From: a bacterium
Lineage (GTDB): Bacteria > Patescibacteriota > Saccharimonadia > Saccharimonadales > UBA4665
Assembly (NCBI GenBank): GCA_021848145.1
Contig: JAJZMX010000004.1
Location: 124,001-188,000, forward strand
Direction: 5' to 3'
DNA length: 64,000 nt
In this document: positions 36,261-45,227 of the stretch, piece after piece
Layout of the letters: each line of letters begins with the position of its first letter
Position numbering within the stretch: position 1 is the stretch's first letter
Program-made: the position numbers and the translations under genes
Notes under the pieces: model-generated
What the model was told of the DNA's origin: nothing
Seen by the model: the letters and a program-made list of their open reading frames with translations, nothing else
Database searches by the model: none

Positions 36261-36518
36261 TTATTGGCCACCCTTTTGCACGAAATTCCTGACTAAAGTT
36301 TCCGCATCAACTTTGCCAAACATTCTATCAATATCTCCCATCAGATTATCGATTTCGTCTGTATTTGCCGTGTTTTCATCAAGGACTTCGTCCACTTCGT
36401 CAAGAAAATCTGCTGCAGCGGCAGCTTTAGCTTCTGCGTCAGAGTGATCTGGATTATGTATTGCAGCTACGTTTTCTCTTCTATGTTCTCCTCGCTCTAT
36501 ATGTGTTTGCTTAGACAT
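36261..36518 (-). CDS. pup: Prokaryotic ubiquitin-like protein Pup
   Basis: An 85-residue, acidic, low-complexity protein. It ends RNFVQKGGQ, the Pup C-terminus (VQKGGQ in mycobacteria), and carries LDEVDEVLDENT (39-50), matching the LDEIDDVLEENA helix of actinobacterial Pup. A second acidic helix, DEIDNLMGDIDRMF, sits between it and the tail, so it is about 20 residues longer than mycobacterial Pup. The N-terminal 35 residues are disordered. The final Gln needs deamidation to Glu by a Dop activity before ligation. A GGAGCT ribosome site precedes the ATG (36518). It faces the PafA/Dop gene tail to tail. Confidence 0.9.
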   Translation of the reverse strand: MSKQTHIERGEHRRENVAAIHNPDHSDAEAKAAAAADFLDEVDEVLDENTANTDEIDNLMGDIDRMFGKVDAETLVRNFVQKGGQ

Positions 36519-36643
36519 GCCAGCTCCTTAAGTTACCTTTTAATTTACTAGCTTAAACTAAAAAATACAAATAAGCCCAATAATCTGGTTTCCTATAGAT
36601 TTGATGAGAATATTTTTAGGTTTTTGTGGTTAACTAGTAGCTA

Positions 36644-37585
36644 ATGAATAGTATCGAAATTACTCCTGATAGGGAGAAACAGATGTTAGATGAACTAGCC
36701 AGTATAGCCGAGAGTCATGTTAACAGTTCCAACACTGAATTAGAGTTACTGTCAGTAGACCCGGAAACCTACCCTGCTCAACGAGCCTACCATGTTGAGG
36801 GCTTTCCTTTGTCTGCAAGAGAAATCGAAGGATTGGGAGTGCTTGCGAATGATAAGTTCCCTGACATACAGAGTCATCTTAATGATATAGAGGAAGAAAG
36901 CCTGGTAATAGAAAGTGTCGGTAAACTTTTAAATGATGGTAACAATGTTGTGTTGGTTACTAACCACGGAGACCTTATAGATATTGCTTTGGCTGAGGCC
37001 GCGGTTTACTGCAAACTGTATGACCAGGGCGTAGTTCCCCGAAGCGGAATTATTATTAGTAAGATCGTATCTTTAATGGGAGTTAGATTGGGCGAAAATG
37101 TGATACCTGCAGCAGACGCTCTAAAGTTTTTATGCAACGATATATTCCTTACTTTTCCGAGGACGGAAACCATTAGAAATTCTAACCTTGGATCTATTGT
37201 CGCTGAAGACATAGATAGAAACAATGAGCAGATGATAGGAAAGATTAATGAAGCTTTGGGCCAAGGAGGCATGTTGTTAGGTATGGCGGCTAGCGGCTCA
37301 GTAGATAAGACAGCTGGTGATAATATTATCCGCCTCGAAACATTGAGCCAAGGAACTTCAAGGATAATGATGCAACCTAATACGTTTGTCTTGCCCGTAG
37401 CTATATGGCTACAAGGAAAACATACAGTGTTTGAAATTTGCGATAACCCAAAGTCTTTACCTGATGTATCTTCTACTCATGCAGCGATGGAGGGCATTAG
37501 TAAAAGTCTAACCGATAAAGTTGAAGGTAAAACTTTTAAGTATTCTTCAGTTAGAGGCCTGGGTAAACTTTCGATCGAGAGTTGA
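36644..37585 (+). CDS. Acyltransferase-like protein (PlsC-like motif)
   Basis: A 313-residue soluble protein. VVLVTNHGDLIDIALAEAAV (near residues 101-120) contains NHGDLID, a His-x4-Asp like the catalytic motif of glycerolipid acyltransferases. FVLPVAIWLQ near residue 249 resembles their block IV. The rest is divergent and lacks the FPEGTRS block, so the assignment is tentative. It starts 126 bases from the divergent Pup gene, so the two could share an intergenic promoter region. Confidence 0.5.
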   Translation: MNSIEITPDREKQMLDELASIAESHVNSSNTELELLSVDPETYPAQRAYHVEGFPLSAREIEGLGVLANDKFPDIQSHLNDIEEESLVIESVGKLLNDGNNVVLVTNHGDLIDIALAEAAVYCKLYDQGVVPRSGIIISKIVSLMGVRLGENVIPAADALKFLCNDIFLTFPRTETIRNSNLGSIVAEDIDRNNEQMIGKINEALGQGGMLLGMAASGSVDKTAGDNIIRLETLSQGTSRIMMQPNTFVLPVAIWLQGKHTVFEICDNPKSLPDVSSTHAAMEGISKSLTDKVEGKTFKYSSVRGLGKLSIES

Positions 37586-37604
37586 CTAAAATATTTGACG
37601 GGAA

Positions 37605-38252
37605 TTATTCCCAGACACGATGTAATGGTGTCTTAAGAGAACTAACCACCCTACCTGTCGTCTTAGCTCTTTTGACTATGGCGTCTTTATCTCCCGGTTC
37701 GACTCCAGCTAATAGAAGTCGGTAAGTAGAATAAAGGGCTATTTCTTGGGCTCGTCTTTTTAGCCCTGCTTCACCTTTTGCTTCGGCGTTTTGGAGAGTT
37801 GGCCTGTCTAAAACTACACTGCCTAGAAAATGCGCTCTAGGGCTATAATGCCAACCTTGAGTTACAATCGTAAGCACAGGCTCTGAATCGCCGCTGTATT
37901 GATTAGATTTAGCATCTAAAACATCAGCACTGTTTAAAAAATTTGTTAGCGTATTGTTAGATTCATCTTCAGTTTCAATTAGATGGTGAGGTATTTCTCC
38001 AGCTAATAGAGCATCAGCCATTAATGAAGCTTCACTACGCGAGTATTTTTCGTCACTAAGCCTAGTAGAATTTCCAGTACATACTATTACACTTCCCGCC
38101 TGGTCGAAAACTTCTGGATTTGATTTATATAGCTCAATTGTACGTATAGCGCGTGCTTGCGAATTTGGCGAAAGATGCGTCTGCCCATTTTCCTCAATAC
38201 TTAATCCCCCACCTAAAACGATTGCTTGTGGACTATCTAATAATTCTTTCAT
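37605..38252 (-). CDS. YdcF/DUF218 family protein
   Basis: A 215-residue protein of the YdcF-like (DUF218) superfamily, with a Rossmann-like fold. It shows AIVLGGGLSIEENGQ at residues 10-24, then VIVCTGNSTRLSDEKYSRSE, then SLMADALLAGEIPHHLIETE, then DESNNTLTNF and LTIVTQGWHYSPRAH, which is the family order. YdcF relatives bind SAM or act in envelope polysaccharide functions. There is no TM segment. It is 18 bases downstream of the next gene on the same strand. Confidence 0.82.
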   Translation of the reverse strand: MKELLDSPQAIVLGGGLSIEENGQTHLSPNSQARAIRTIELYKSNPEVFDQAGSVIVCTGNSTRLSDEKYSRSEASLMADALLAGEIPHHLIETEDESNNTLTNFLNSADVLDAKSNQYSGDSEPVLTIVTQGWHYSPRAHFLGSVVLDRPTLQNAEAKGEAGLKRRAQEIALYSTYRLLLAGVEPGDKDAIVKRAKTTGRVVSSLKTPLHRVWE

Positions 38253-38270
38253 AGAAATAAGTTATATTAA

Positions 38271-38789
38271 TTAGGCTTCTGTTTGAATTAAAGTTTGATT
38301 GGCAATTTTCTCAACATAGCTTACAAGTTCTGGTAACTTATTTTCTATGCTTAGTAAAACCTCATCGGGAGGCGGAAGAAGACTGTCTTCTTCGTCGAAA
38401 CTAGGCTTGCCAACAACGAACTTGCCTTTTTCCTCCCTAATCTCTAGGTAACTATAATATTCACCATCATTATTGATTTCGGTGTCAAGAAATATACCAA
38501 AAACTCTACCTTTGGCATCGATATTATAACTATTTATTCCGCCTTTAATACCGATCTCCGGAACATTAACACTAAGGGTGACCATTTCGGGCTCATCATT
38601 TGACGGCCTAGTACTTACATGATCGCCATCTCTGTACTGGGGAATTAGGATACCTAGATTATCTATATGCTGGTCATGTTGCTCTAGCGCAGCTAAGAGG
38701 TAGGGGTTTCGCATGATCCGCTTAACTGAGCTAACAATTCCGGCTATTCTCTCTTGGCTTACACTAGGATTAATAACTTCACTCATCAA
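38271..38789 (-). CDS. Hypothetical protein, 172 aa
   Basis: A soluble, probably mixed alpha/beta protein. DIDAKGRVFGIFLDTEINND and the double ELVSYVEKIANQ helix are visible, but I recognise no family. The neighbouring YdcF gene lies 18 bases downstream, probably in the same transcript. Confidence 0.6.
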   Translation of the reverse strand: MMSEVINPSVSQERIAGIVSSVKRIMRNPYLLAALEQHDQHIDNLGILIPQYRDGDHVSTRPSNDEPEMVTLSVNVPEIGIKGGINSYNIDAKGRVFGIFLDTEINNDGEYYSYLEIREEKGKFVVGKPSFDEEDSLLPPPDEVLLSIENKLPELVSYVEKIANQTLIQTEA

Positions 38790-38993
38790 TATAGGATAAC
38801 ACTAAAGCATGAAAAAGTCAATGGAGTTTTGTCCTGTTTATTTGAGAGTGAGATTTGTTTATTATCAAGGTTCTTAGGTTTGTTATTGTATATAGCTAGT
38901 TGGGGGTGACTAACGGGTTAATTGCGTTTGTCGTTTCAATAGATGGTTCTATAACAGCCGACTTCATGAACTTATATATTGGCTTGGTTATTA

Positions 38994-40148
38994 TCATAAC
39001 CAAGGGTTATTTAAAAGTGAGTATTGGCTATTGAAGTACTCGCTTGTGGCCACTGCCCATAGCTGTTTACTGTTACCTTTTCTTATAAGAGATATGCCCC
39101 CGTCGATATTATCCTCTAAGCCAAAAAGTTCTTGTCCCTCACCAATGTGGCTAGCTACAGAAGAAGAAACTCCTGCTTCATAGCTCAAGCCAAACTTAAC
39201 GGCACCATAATTTATTAAAGCATTGTCTTGAGTCCATACTGTATCCCCGTGGTAATTGTCTTTAAGTTTTTTGGCTACTTCTCGTGGAGTGCACATGTAT
39301 CCGAAAGGTGTTTCTAAAATTTTCGCCCTGCCCCTAATTTCATCAAGTGGTAAAAGATCCTTATAGGTTTTAGGTATATACGCTAAGTTGTGTAATTCGT
39401 CAGATGATTCTTGCATAAGCGAAGCTTCGTTGTCTTTATATACTATGTAGCCTTCTTTAAGAATGAAGCTTCCTATCCCTTTTCTAAACATTTTATCTGC
39501 AAGATAACTTAATTCGGGTTCTTTAAGCAAACTGCCCATACCCAGCAAACCTCTTGCGGCTATGAAGTGTGCTTGGGGGTATATTACCGGATAGATGGGT
39601 TCTTCTTTGCCTGGCTGCGGTAACACCGAGTCTTTCCACATCGTAACTTTTAGTGCATAGCCACTTGAGCCTGTGGGAGGACGCTCTATAAAAATGTCAT
39701 CGTCTATATGGCTGACTATGTATCCTACTGCTTTTTTAAGGCTGGGTTTAATGTTATTGATTGTTTGTGCAAATACATGGGGACTGAGGCGGCTCAGGCC
39801 TTCAGTGGCTATCAAAAAAAGGGCTGTAGTATCACAAGCATTGTAGTCGGTTTTTCCTTCCCTTGAGGGTAAAGATGCCCCAGGTTTTTCATGGGCAATT
39901 TTTCCCTCTTCCGCGCCGTTTACAGTGTTACTCTTCTGAGCTTGGTAATATGCTCCAACTTCTATTCCAGATATTAGCAGTTCAGGTCTTGCAGATAAAA
40001 TTCCAGATGTAATAATATCTCTAGCAAAGACGGAGGGATAGCTTGGGAAGCCAGCGGAGTAACTAGTAATATTAGGAGTTAATTGTAGCTTAAATGGAGT
40101 AAACGGATCGGCCTCAGCTGCAGTACCAATAGCCGATAAAATTGACAT
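38994..40148 (-). CDS. (Alpha/alpha)6-barrel glycosidase-like protein
   Basis: A 384-residue protein. FARDIITSGILSARPELL (about residues 43-60), TDYNACDTTALFLIATEGLS near 102-121, YALKVTMWKDS near 163 and WTQDNALINYGAVKFGL near 304 follow the order of amylo-1,6-glucosidase and related (alpha/alpha)6 glycosidases, where RD and D-x-T pairs carry catalytic acids. Family placement (GDE, GH100 or GH63-like) is open. No signal peptide, so it acts in the cytosol. Confidence 0.6.
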   Translation of the reverse strand: MSILSAIGTAAEADPFTPFKLQLTPNITSYSAGFPSYPSVFARDIITSGILSARPELLISGIEVGAYYQAQKSNTVNGAEEGKIAHEKPGASLPSREGKTDYNACDTTALFLIATEGLSRLSPHVFAQTINNIKPSLKKAVGYIVSHIDDDIFIERPPTGSSGYALKVTMWKDSVLPQPGKEEPIYPVIYPQAHFIAARGLLGMGSLLKEPELSYLADKMFRKGIGSFILKEGYIVYKDNEASLMQESSDELHNLAYIPKTYKDLLPLDEIRGRAKILETPFGYMCTPREVAKKLKDNYHGDTVWTQDNALINYGAVKFGLSYEAGVSSSVASHIGEGQELFGLEDNIDGGISLIRKGNSKQLWAVATSEYFNSQYSLLNNPWL

Positions 40149-40194
40149 ATACTTATACTACACAATAATTGGTGATTAATTAATACTGTTTGAG

Positions 40195-40450
40195 CTAATT
40201 GTTGGGTAGACCTAACGAGTCTAGCTTTATACCTACTTGTTCAAATTTCCTGTATCTTTTGAGTATTGCGCCATAGTTTTAACAAATTAAATTGCCCATA
40301 GAAACTTCTTCATAACGTTCTAAAACCCTGAATAATTTGTGGCAGGTAGCTTCTGGAATTGGTGTCAGTTTAAGTATAGTTGTAAAGCTAGAAAGATTAA
40401 TTTAATTTCTGGCCAAATTCTACTTTAACGTTTTGAACCTCTATGCTCAC
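40195..40450 (-). pseudogene. Decayed small gene (frameshift plus nonsense)
   Basis: A GTG at 40450, just after GTAGAG, opens VSIEVQNVKVEFGQKLN; a one-base shift then continues LSSFTTILKLTPIPEATCHK and, after one TAA, NYGAILKRYRKFEQVGIKLD to a TAG at 40195. The pieces read as one ancestral protein of about 85 residues. No family recognised. The rest of 40149-40558 shows nothing. Confidence 0.45.
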
Positions 40451-40558
40451 CTCTACATCTTAAGATGTTTTGTATCTAGCAATTTTGGCCAATGGCTTGA
40501 TACTTGCGCTGATTCACTGCTTATCTAGCTCTACTAAAGTTAAGCGAAAAGCAAAAAA

Positions 40559-41140
40559 CTAATTAACGTAATCCGAGAATGACTTAATTACATCGTCAAA
40601 TCGCTCACTGTCGTATAGCTTGTCAGGAAGTGGGTTTTCGATCTTCGAGTAACCATGACTTTTCACTCTAGTATCTGTCTCTTCTCCTAAAATTAAGCAT
40701 CGTTTACTTGGATTTATGATTTTGTTAGACCCGATTTGCCCGACCTGCTGTGTAAAATCCCTCGATACAGATAATACTTCTATCGGTTTTCTATCTTCTG
40801 TCTGTATCACCAATACCTTAATTGTTGTGCTTCCAGATAGACGAGCCATGCCATGTCCTTGTGGATCGTGTATCCAGTCCCCACCTTCTTTGTTTGTTCG
40901 TTTCAGAATAAGTGCTTTCTTGCCTTCGCGTTCCGGGACTAATATTTCATCTTGGTCGGGTTCGTTGCTGTTCATGTTGAAAACAGCACTAAAATACCAG
41001 AATATGCCAAAGCCATCTTCATTTTCAAATGTCCTTCGACCAGTACTCAGATATGGTTCAATAGAAGGTGTCTTAAATCCTCTTTGGCTTTCTCCGCTCC
41101 CGTATGACGTCTCAATAAACTCGCCTCGCATCTCCTCCAT
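40559..41140 (-). CDS. Hypothetical protein, 193 aa
   Basis: I place the start at the ATG at 41140 (MEEMRGEFIETSYGSGESQ), with AGGTG five bases upstream. A soluble protein with a FGIFWYFSAVFNMN segment and a SGSTTIKVLVIQTEDRKPIEVLS beta region. I recognise no family. It lies at the edge of a stretch of gene remnants. Confidence 0.5.
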   Translation of the reverse strand: MEEMRGEFIETSYGSGESQRGFKTPSIEPYLSTGRRTFENEDGFGIFWYFSAVFNMNSNEPDQDEILVPEREGKKALILKRTNKEGGDWIHDPQGHGMARLSGSTTIKVLVIQTEDRKPIEVLSVSRDFTQQVGQIGSNKIINPSKRCLILGEETDTRVKSHGYSKIENPLPDKLYDSERFDDVIKSFSDYVN

Positions 41141-41164
41141 ATTACACCTATTTACTAACAATTT

Positions 41165-41940
41165 CTTAGGATGGCAACCAGTACTATTTAGATAACTAGT
41201 AGCCTTTTTAATATATTAAATTCCCTATAAGGTTTATTATGAGTCTCTGACCCCATATGGCCTTGCCCTGATGCAATAATTAATGGAGCTTCTAACCTTT
41301 TTGGAGATTGGTTTGGCATGTATATCGTTACAGCCCCAAGGATCATTATCTAAGTTGATTAATATGATTTCCTTGGCAGCTTGTGCTTAATTGATTCTCA
41401 GTCGTACTCTTCTTTTTTGAAGCATTAATTCTGAGAAACCTTAACCATCAATGGATTTATAAAATCTTGAAATTAAGACTACTTGTTTGACCGGTGTTTA
41501 AATGTACTTTAGCGAATGGAGGATTAAGGGGCAGGCTGAAGAATGAGCAATTATTATTGTTTCAACATCCCAGTTAAATGTACGTTATCATCCTCTATAA
41601 AGTTCCTGGTTTCTTTTAGTTCTGGTTTTTATTGTATTCGGTAATAAAGGCCACCAGGCATATAGCCTGTATACTCAAGGTATTTTTTAGCGTCGGCAAA
41701 CCAGAAGTAATCTCTATCTTTGCCCCAGTTCCATAATGTACCCATGCAATTTTCATAGCCTAATCATACCAATAATTTCCATAATAATTAGGAAACATAA
41801 AGATGCCATAAACAAACTTCTTTATATAGCGAATAGGTTAGTAATGATGGGTGCATTACTGTTTTAAAATCTTTGTTGGACTCTATCATAAAGAAGTAAA
41901 AATTAATTTAGTATTGATTAACTATACGTATTATTGTATA
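41165..41940 (-). other. Gene-remnant stretch without an intact gene
   Basis: About 770 bases hold only fragments on the minus strand. One is a small frame at 41629-41745 that reads MGTLWNWGKDRDYFWFADAK, then KYLEYTGYMPGGLYYRIQ and a TAA. The same frame stays open beyond the TAA for about 25 codons (KPELKETRNFIEDDNVHLTG), so it is probably the rump of a longer gene. A second open stretch, 41199-41348, encodes 49 residues (MPNQSPKRLEAPLIIASGQG). Neither has a convincing ribosome site. Confidence 0.35.
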
Positions 41941-41950
41941 TTAAGCTATT

Positions 41951-42499
41951 ATGAGAAATTTCGAGAAACGACACAAGATTATTAGTGCGAGCCTAGCCTT
42001 AGCGGCCGGTTCTTTATCTCTGAGTGGTTGTGGGAATAATATCCCTAAAAGTGCTAACGAGATACCCGTAGCAACCAGTACACCTAACAGCAATTCACAA
42101 GGAGAAGGTATTAATATAACCAATCCGATCAATATTAACGGGGCTGGGAGTAGCTCTTCACTTAACGTTAACCCAATAAGAGCAAAATTAGTAAAGATTC
42201 TTAATAGTGTTGAACACGGGCTGCCGGCAGAGGTTCCTACCATGGCTTTATCTCTCCCTGGTTCTACAGAGACTATTGGTCAACCAATTATTTTCAATGT
42301 TAGTGGACAAACTTATGGTGCTTATGAACAAGGCGGACTTCCTGATTTCAGTCAAAGTCCTGCTAAGTTAGCCGCAAGTATGACTATTATTAAGGAAGAT
42401 GGCAATTTGTCTTTGGAGAACGCCTCGTTAACTAAAAACGGCGAGCTGGAAGATACACAATACCAGCCTGTTGGTTATGCTCTCAGTTCTAGTTCTTAA
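41951..42499 (+). CDS. Lipoprotein, 182 aa
   Basis: A basic start MRNFEKRHK, a hydrophobic run and the lipobox LSGC (Cys27) mark it as an exported lipoprotein. An Asn/Ser-rich linker (INITNPININGAGSSSSLN) leads to a small domain with beta-like strands (ETIGQPIIFNVSGQTYGAYE). No family recognised. It is the only intact gene between 41.2 and 43.0 kb. Confidence 0.8.
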   Translation: MRNFEKRHKIISASLALAAGSLSLSGCGNNIPKSANEIPVATSTPNSNSQGEGINITNPININGAGSSSSLNVNPIRAKLVKILNSVEHGLPAEVPTMALSLPGSTETIGQPIIFNVSGQTYGAYEQGGLPDFSQSPAKLAASMTIIKEDGNLSLENASLTKNGELEDTQYQPVGYALSSSS

Positions 42500-42518
42500 T
42501 AGAATTACTAGTAAATAG

Positions 42519-42883
42519 TTATTTTTGGGCGTCCATGATGTCTTTTGCTATATCCTTCAAGGAGGCATTCATTATTTTCGTAGTAGGATATTACTTAGGC
42601 AAAAACCAAACTGATCTTTTAGTCTTTAAAATCTTAGGTTCTGTATCCAAGGAAAAATCTTGGTCATCCCTGCCGACTGCGAGACTATCGCAACCTGGTC
42701 CCTTTTAGTGAGCCTTTGTATACTTGTAAAGCTCATCATTATGGTTGATTCTACCATTCTGGTCAGGAAACCCGGTTGTCTTTCACTATGCCCAGCCTCC
42801 AAGGTTTTATGGTCGGATTTTGAACCAAACAACAGAGACAATCTTGTACAATGAGGCCATTTATCCGTTTCCAGCAACCACAT
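42519..42883 (-). pseudogene. Possible remnant of a VOC/PhnB-like gene
   Basis: The 3' end reads KIMNASLKDIAKDIMDAQK then TAA (42519-42521), and a neighbouring frame just upstream gives RLKDQFGF. Together these recall the C-terminus of PhnB-type VOC proteins (LKDKFG ... MNAMLxMxKIDI). The frame changes and the upstream part is not recognisable, so this is tentative. Confidence 0.3.
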
Positions 42884-42902
42884 AGCTTAGCTAAATATAG
42901 TC

Positions 42903-42965
42903 AAACTGGACTCGAACCTGACGGTTATATTGCCAAAATATTAGGCTCGTTTTACTTTAGCTTAC
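42903..42965 (-). repeat. tmRNA/tRNA 3'-end-like fragment, island left boundary (copy A)
   Basis: On the minus strand: GTAAGCTAAAGTAAAACGAG (from 42965), 21 bases of variable sequence, then the T-arm CAGGTTCGAGTCCAG. The first element resembles the TAAGCATGTAG-type stretch before the T-arm in tmRNA. The same layout with the same spacing recurs at 52871-52931. No 5' half is present. It is probably an attachment-site remnant. Confidence 0.5.
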
Positions 42966-43052
42966 GCATATAAATTATCAAATTATAGGTGAAGTTTGTT
43001 TTAGCCTGTTTCTATTGCTTAGTTCTACCAAATGTAGTCGATGGGATTTAGT

Positions 43053-44912
43053 CTAATGCTTAATGTGCTTTTGAAGCAGTTGCCGAGCTTTAGTTTCGAA
43101 AGCTTCTGTGTCTTTAATACCTTCATCTCTGTACCAATCATCTAACTTGTACAAAATCTCGCCAATAAGTGGGCCGGTTGATAGGTTAAATTCCTGACCG
43201 AATTGAGCTAGGAGCCAATTCCCATCTATCCCAAGATCACGTTTAAGCGAGGGTTGCCTAAGTTCAGGTGGTTTCAACTGATATTTATGCCAAACATGCT
43301 CAATACTTTTAAATTTCGGTTTTGTACCGAACGTATGTCCTGGATGCCAGCTGGCAGCAGCATCAGCTCGATGCAGTTCAAGCAGGTCTTCAAAAGCTGT
43401 GTGACCTAGCATTCGTTGTTGGTGGCTGGGCCGCATTAACGGCAGGTCATCGATAGCCATGTGGTTGTAAATCATCCAGGTAATATCTTTAATATCATGA
43501 TTAGAAAACTTAAGCCTTCTTAGAATTGCCTTGGCCATTTCTGCTCCAACAGCATAATGTCTGTCAAAGCGGATGCGCCCGCCATGTGAACTCGGCGGTT
43601 TTATGCTGGTGGGGACTTTGCCTATATCATGCAGCAGGGCAGCCCATACCAGACGCTTGCTCGGGTTAACCGGTAAATAATCAAGAATAAGCAGTTCATG
43701 TTGCCAGACGTCACCCTCAGCATGAAATTGTGGCGGTTGGTTCACTCCTATGCCAGCGGTAACTTCGGGTAGTACCCGCTCTAAGACACCGAACTCATTT
43801 AAGTCTAACATTGCCTGGCGACGGCTTGGATGAATCAACAGACTGGACAGTTCATCACGCAAGCGGTCTATGGCAATTGCGGCAATATAACCACCCCCGA
43901 CCGCTTCTTTGATTGCCTGAACTGTACTGGGGTGATACGAAAAGCCCAAGTGGTTTTTGAACCTGACCGCGCGCATGATGCGCAGCGGGTCTTCCTTAAT
44001 ACGCTCCAGTGGCTGGCCTATAAAACGTATAAGATTGTTTTCGAGATCGTCAATTCCGCCAACGTAGTCAACCACAAAGTTTGTGCCCGGATCGAGTGCA
44101 ATGCCGTTAATAGTGAAATCACGACGTATTACATCGTCCTCCAGTTTGGCAAATGCTACCTTGGTTGCTTTGCGACCGCGGTGCGCTTCGATATCCTTTC
44201 TAAAAGTTGCTATCTCGAGTTCCTTAATCACATTGTTTTGAACAAACTTGACGCGTGTTACTCCGTAAGCTTGGGCTGTGTCATTGTATTTTGACAGCTT
44301 GAATTCAGGGATAGCCATAATTTCCGCCGGTGTAGCATTGGTGGCTAAATCGAAATCTTTCGGATGTCGTCCAAGCCAGAGATCTCTGACCGCTCCACCA
44401 ATTACGTAAGCTTCAAAATTATGTTGGTTCAGGATCTTGGTGACCCGGATAGCTAAATCATAATCGTGCGTTGCCGCTTCTTGAAACCAGATAGGTGCGA
44501 CCTCACGCATAAAAATAGCTACCGTTACTGGCCCGATGCCCTTGAATGCCAGCAGACGCGATTCAAGTTCGTTTAAATCTTTGGACTGTTTAAGTAATTG
44601 CGATACAGTACCATAATCTTCTTTTAAGTTCCTGGCTATTTGTAGTAACTTCGTGGCAGTTGAAAAATCATAGCGCACATAATGAGCCTTATCCAGTAGG
44701 GCAACAAGCGTGTCCCAATCGGTTTTAATTAGCTTATTAACGCTGGTGATGCCGGTATGTGTGATGGCATCATAAGCTTTACTAGCGACCTCTTGCTGTA
44801 TTGGTTTACCAAACAGCAGACAGGCCAGAAACCAACAAAAAAGCTGCGACTCTTTTTTAGAAGCCAAGTCTATGTTGAGTTGTCTCGCACTAATTTGATG
44901 ATCCGCTTTCAT
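43053..44912 (-). CDS. HhH domain fused to CCA/poly(A) polymerase with HD domain
   Basis: A 619-residue fusion. The N-terminal 145 residues are helical and end in LAFKGIGPVTVAIFMRE (122-138), a helix-hairpin-helix like that of endonuclease III-type DNA glycosylases, but without their iron-sulfur cluster. Next is a nucleotidyltransferase, AYVIGGAVRDLWLGRHPKDF with DFD (186-188), the CCA-adding/poly(A) polymerase signature. An HD phosphohydrolase motif, WAALLHDIGKV, lies near residue 430. The polymerase part should add CCA or A tails to RNA 3' ends; the HhH may bind nucleic acid. The start (MKADHQIS, AAAGG upstream) overlaps the preceding stop as ATGA when its frameshift is repaired. Confidence 0.82.
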   Translation of the reverse strand: MKADHQISARQLNIDLASKKESQLFCWFLACLLFGKPIQQEVASKAYDAITHTGITSVNKLIKTDWDTLVALLDKAHYVRYDFSTATKLLQIARNLKEDYGTVSQLLKQSKDLNELESRLLAFKGIGPVTVAIFMREVAPIWFQEAATHDYDLAIRVTKILNQHNFEAYVIGGAVRDLWLGRHPKDFDLATNATPAEIMAIPEFKLSKYNDTAQAYGVTRVKFVQNNVIKELEIATFRKDIEAHRGRKATKVAFAKLEDDVIRRDFTINGIALDPGTNFVVDYVGGIDDLENNLIRFIGQPLERIKEDPLRIMRAVRFKNHLGFSYHPSTVQAIKEAVGGGYIAAIAIDRLRDELSSLLIHPSRRQAMLDLNEFGVLERVLPEVTAGIGVNQPPQFHAEGDVWQHELLILDYLPVNPSKRLVWAALLHDIGKVPTSIKPPSSHGGRIRFDRHYAVGAEMAKAILRRLKFSNHDIKDITWMIYNHMAIDDLPLMRPSHQQRMLGHTAFEDLLELHRADAAASWHPGHTFGTKPKFKSIEHVWHKYQLKPPELRQPSLKRDLGIDGNWLLAQFGQEFNLSTGPLIGEILYKLDDWYRDEGIKDTEAFETKARQLLQKHIKH

Positions 44913-45225
44913 AGGCAGCCTTTGATTACGATTATAGGTTTCTGCCAATCCGCTTTGGCGGCGATACCGGCTTCGTGCACGATATTAACAACATCATCGA
45001 TGATATCCTTCTAGGCATACGGGTCTCTTCATTAAGCATAAGCAGCTGGTTATCCAGTAAAGCATTAGATTCAACTATCCAGTATTTTTCATCATGTACG
45101 ACTACATGTATTTCTCTGTTAGGATAGTTATTTATGGTAACTGACCCGGGTTCTGCTTCGGGTAGAATCCCGATAATCTCGTCAGCAAAGTGCCTGAAGT
45201 AGCTAGAAATAATATAGGCTTTCAT
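44909..45225 (-). CDS. Small hypothetical protein, apparent 1-base frameshift
   Basis: The first 77 residues (MKAYIISSYFRHFADEIIG ... LLMLNEETRMP) run normally; then, as written, the frame drifts and ends after 97 residues. Restoring one missing base near 45010-45015 yields KDIIDDVVNIVHEAGIAAKA then DWQKPIIVIKGCL and a TGA that overlaps the next ATG as ATGA. That product (about 105 aa) has a better composition, so either the sequence has an error or the gene is freshly broken. Second of a chain of tightly packed genes; function unknown. Confidence 0.6.
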
Positions 45226-45227
45226 GA

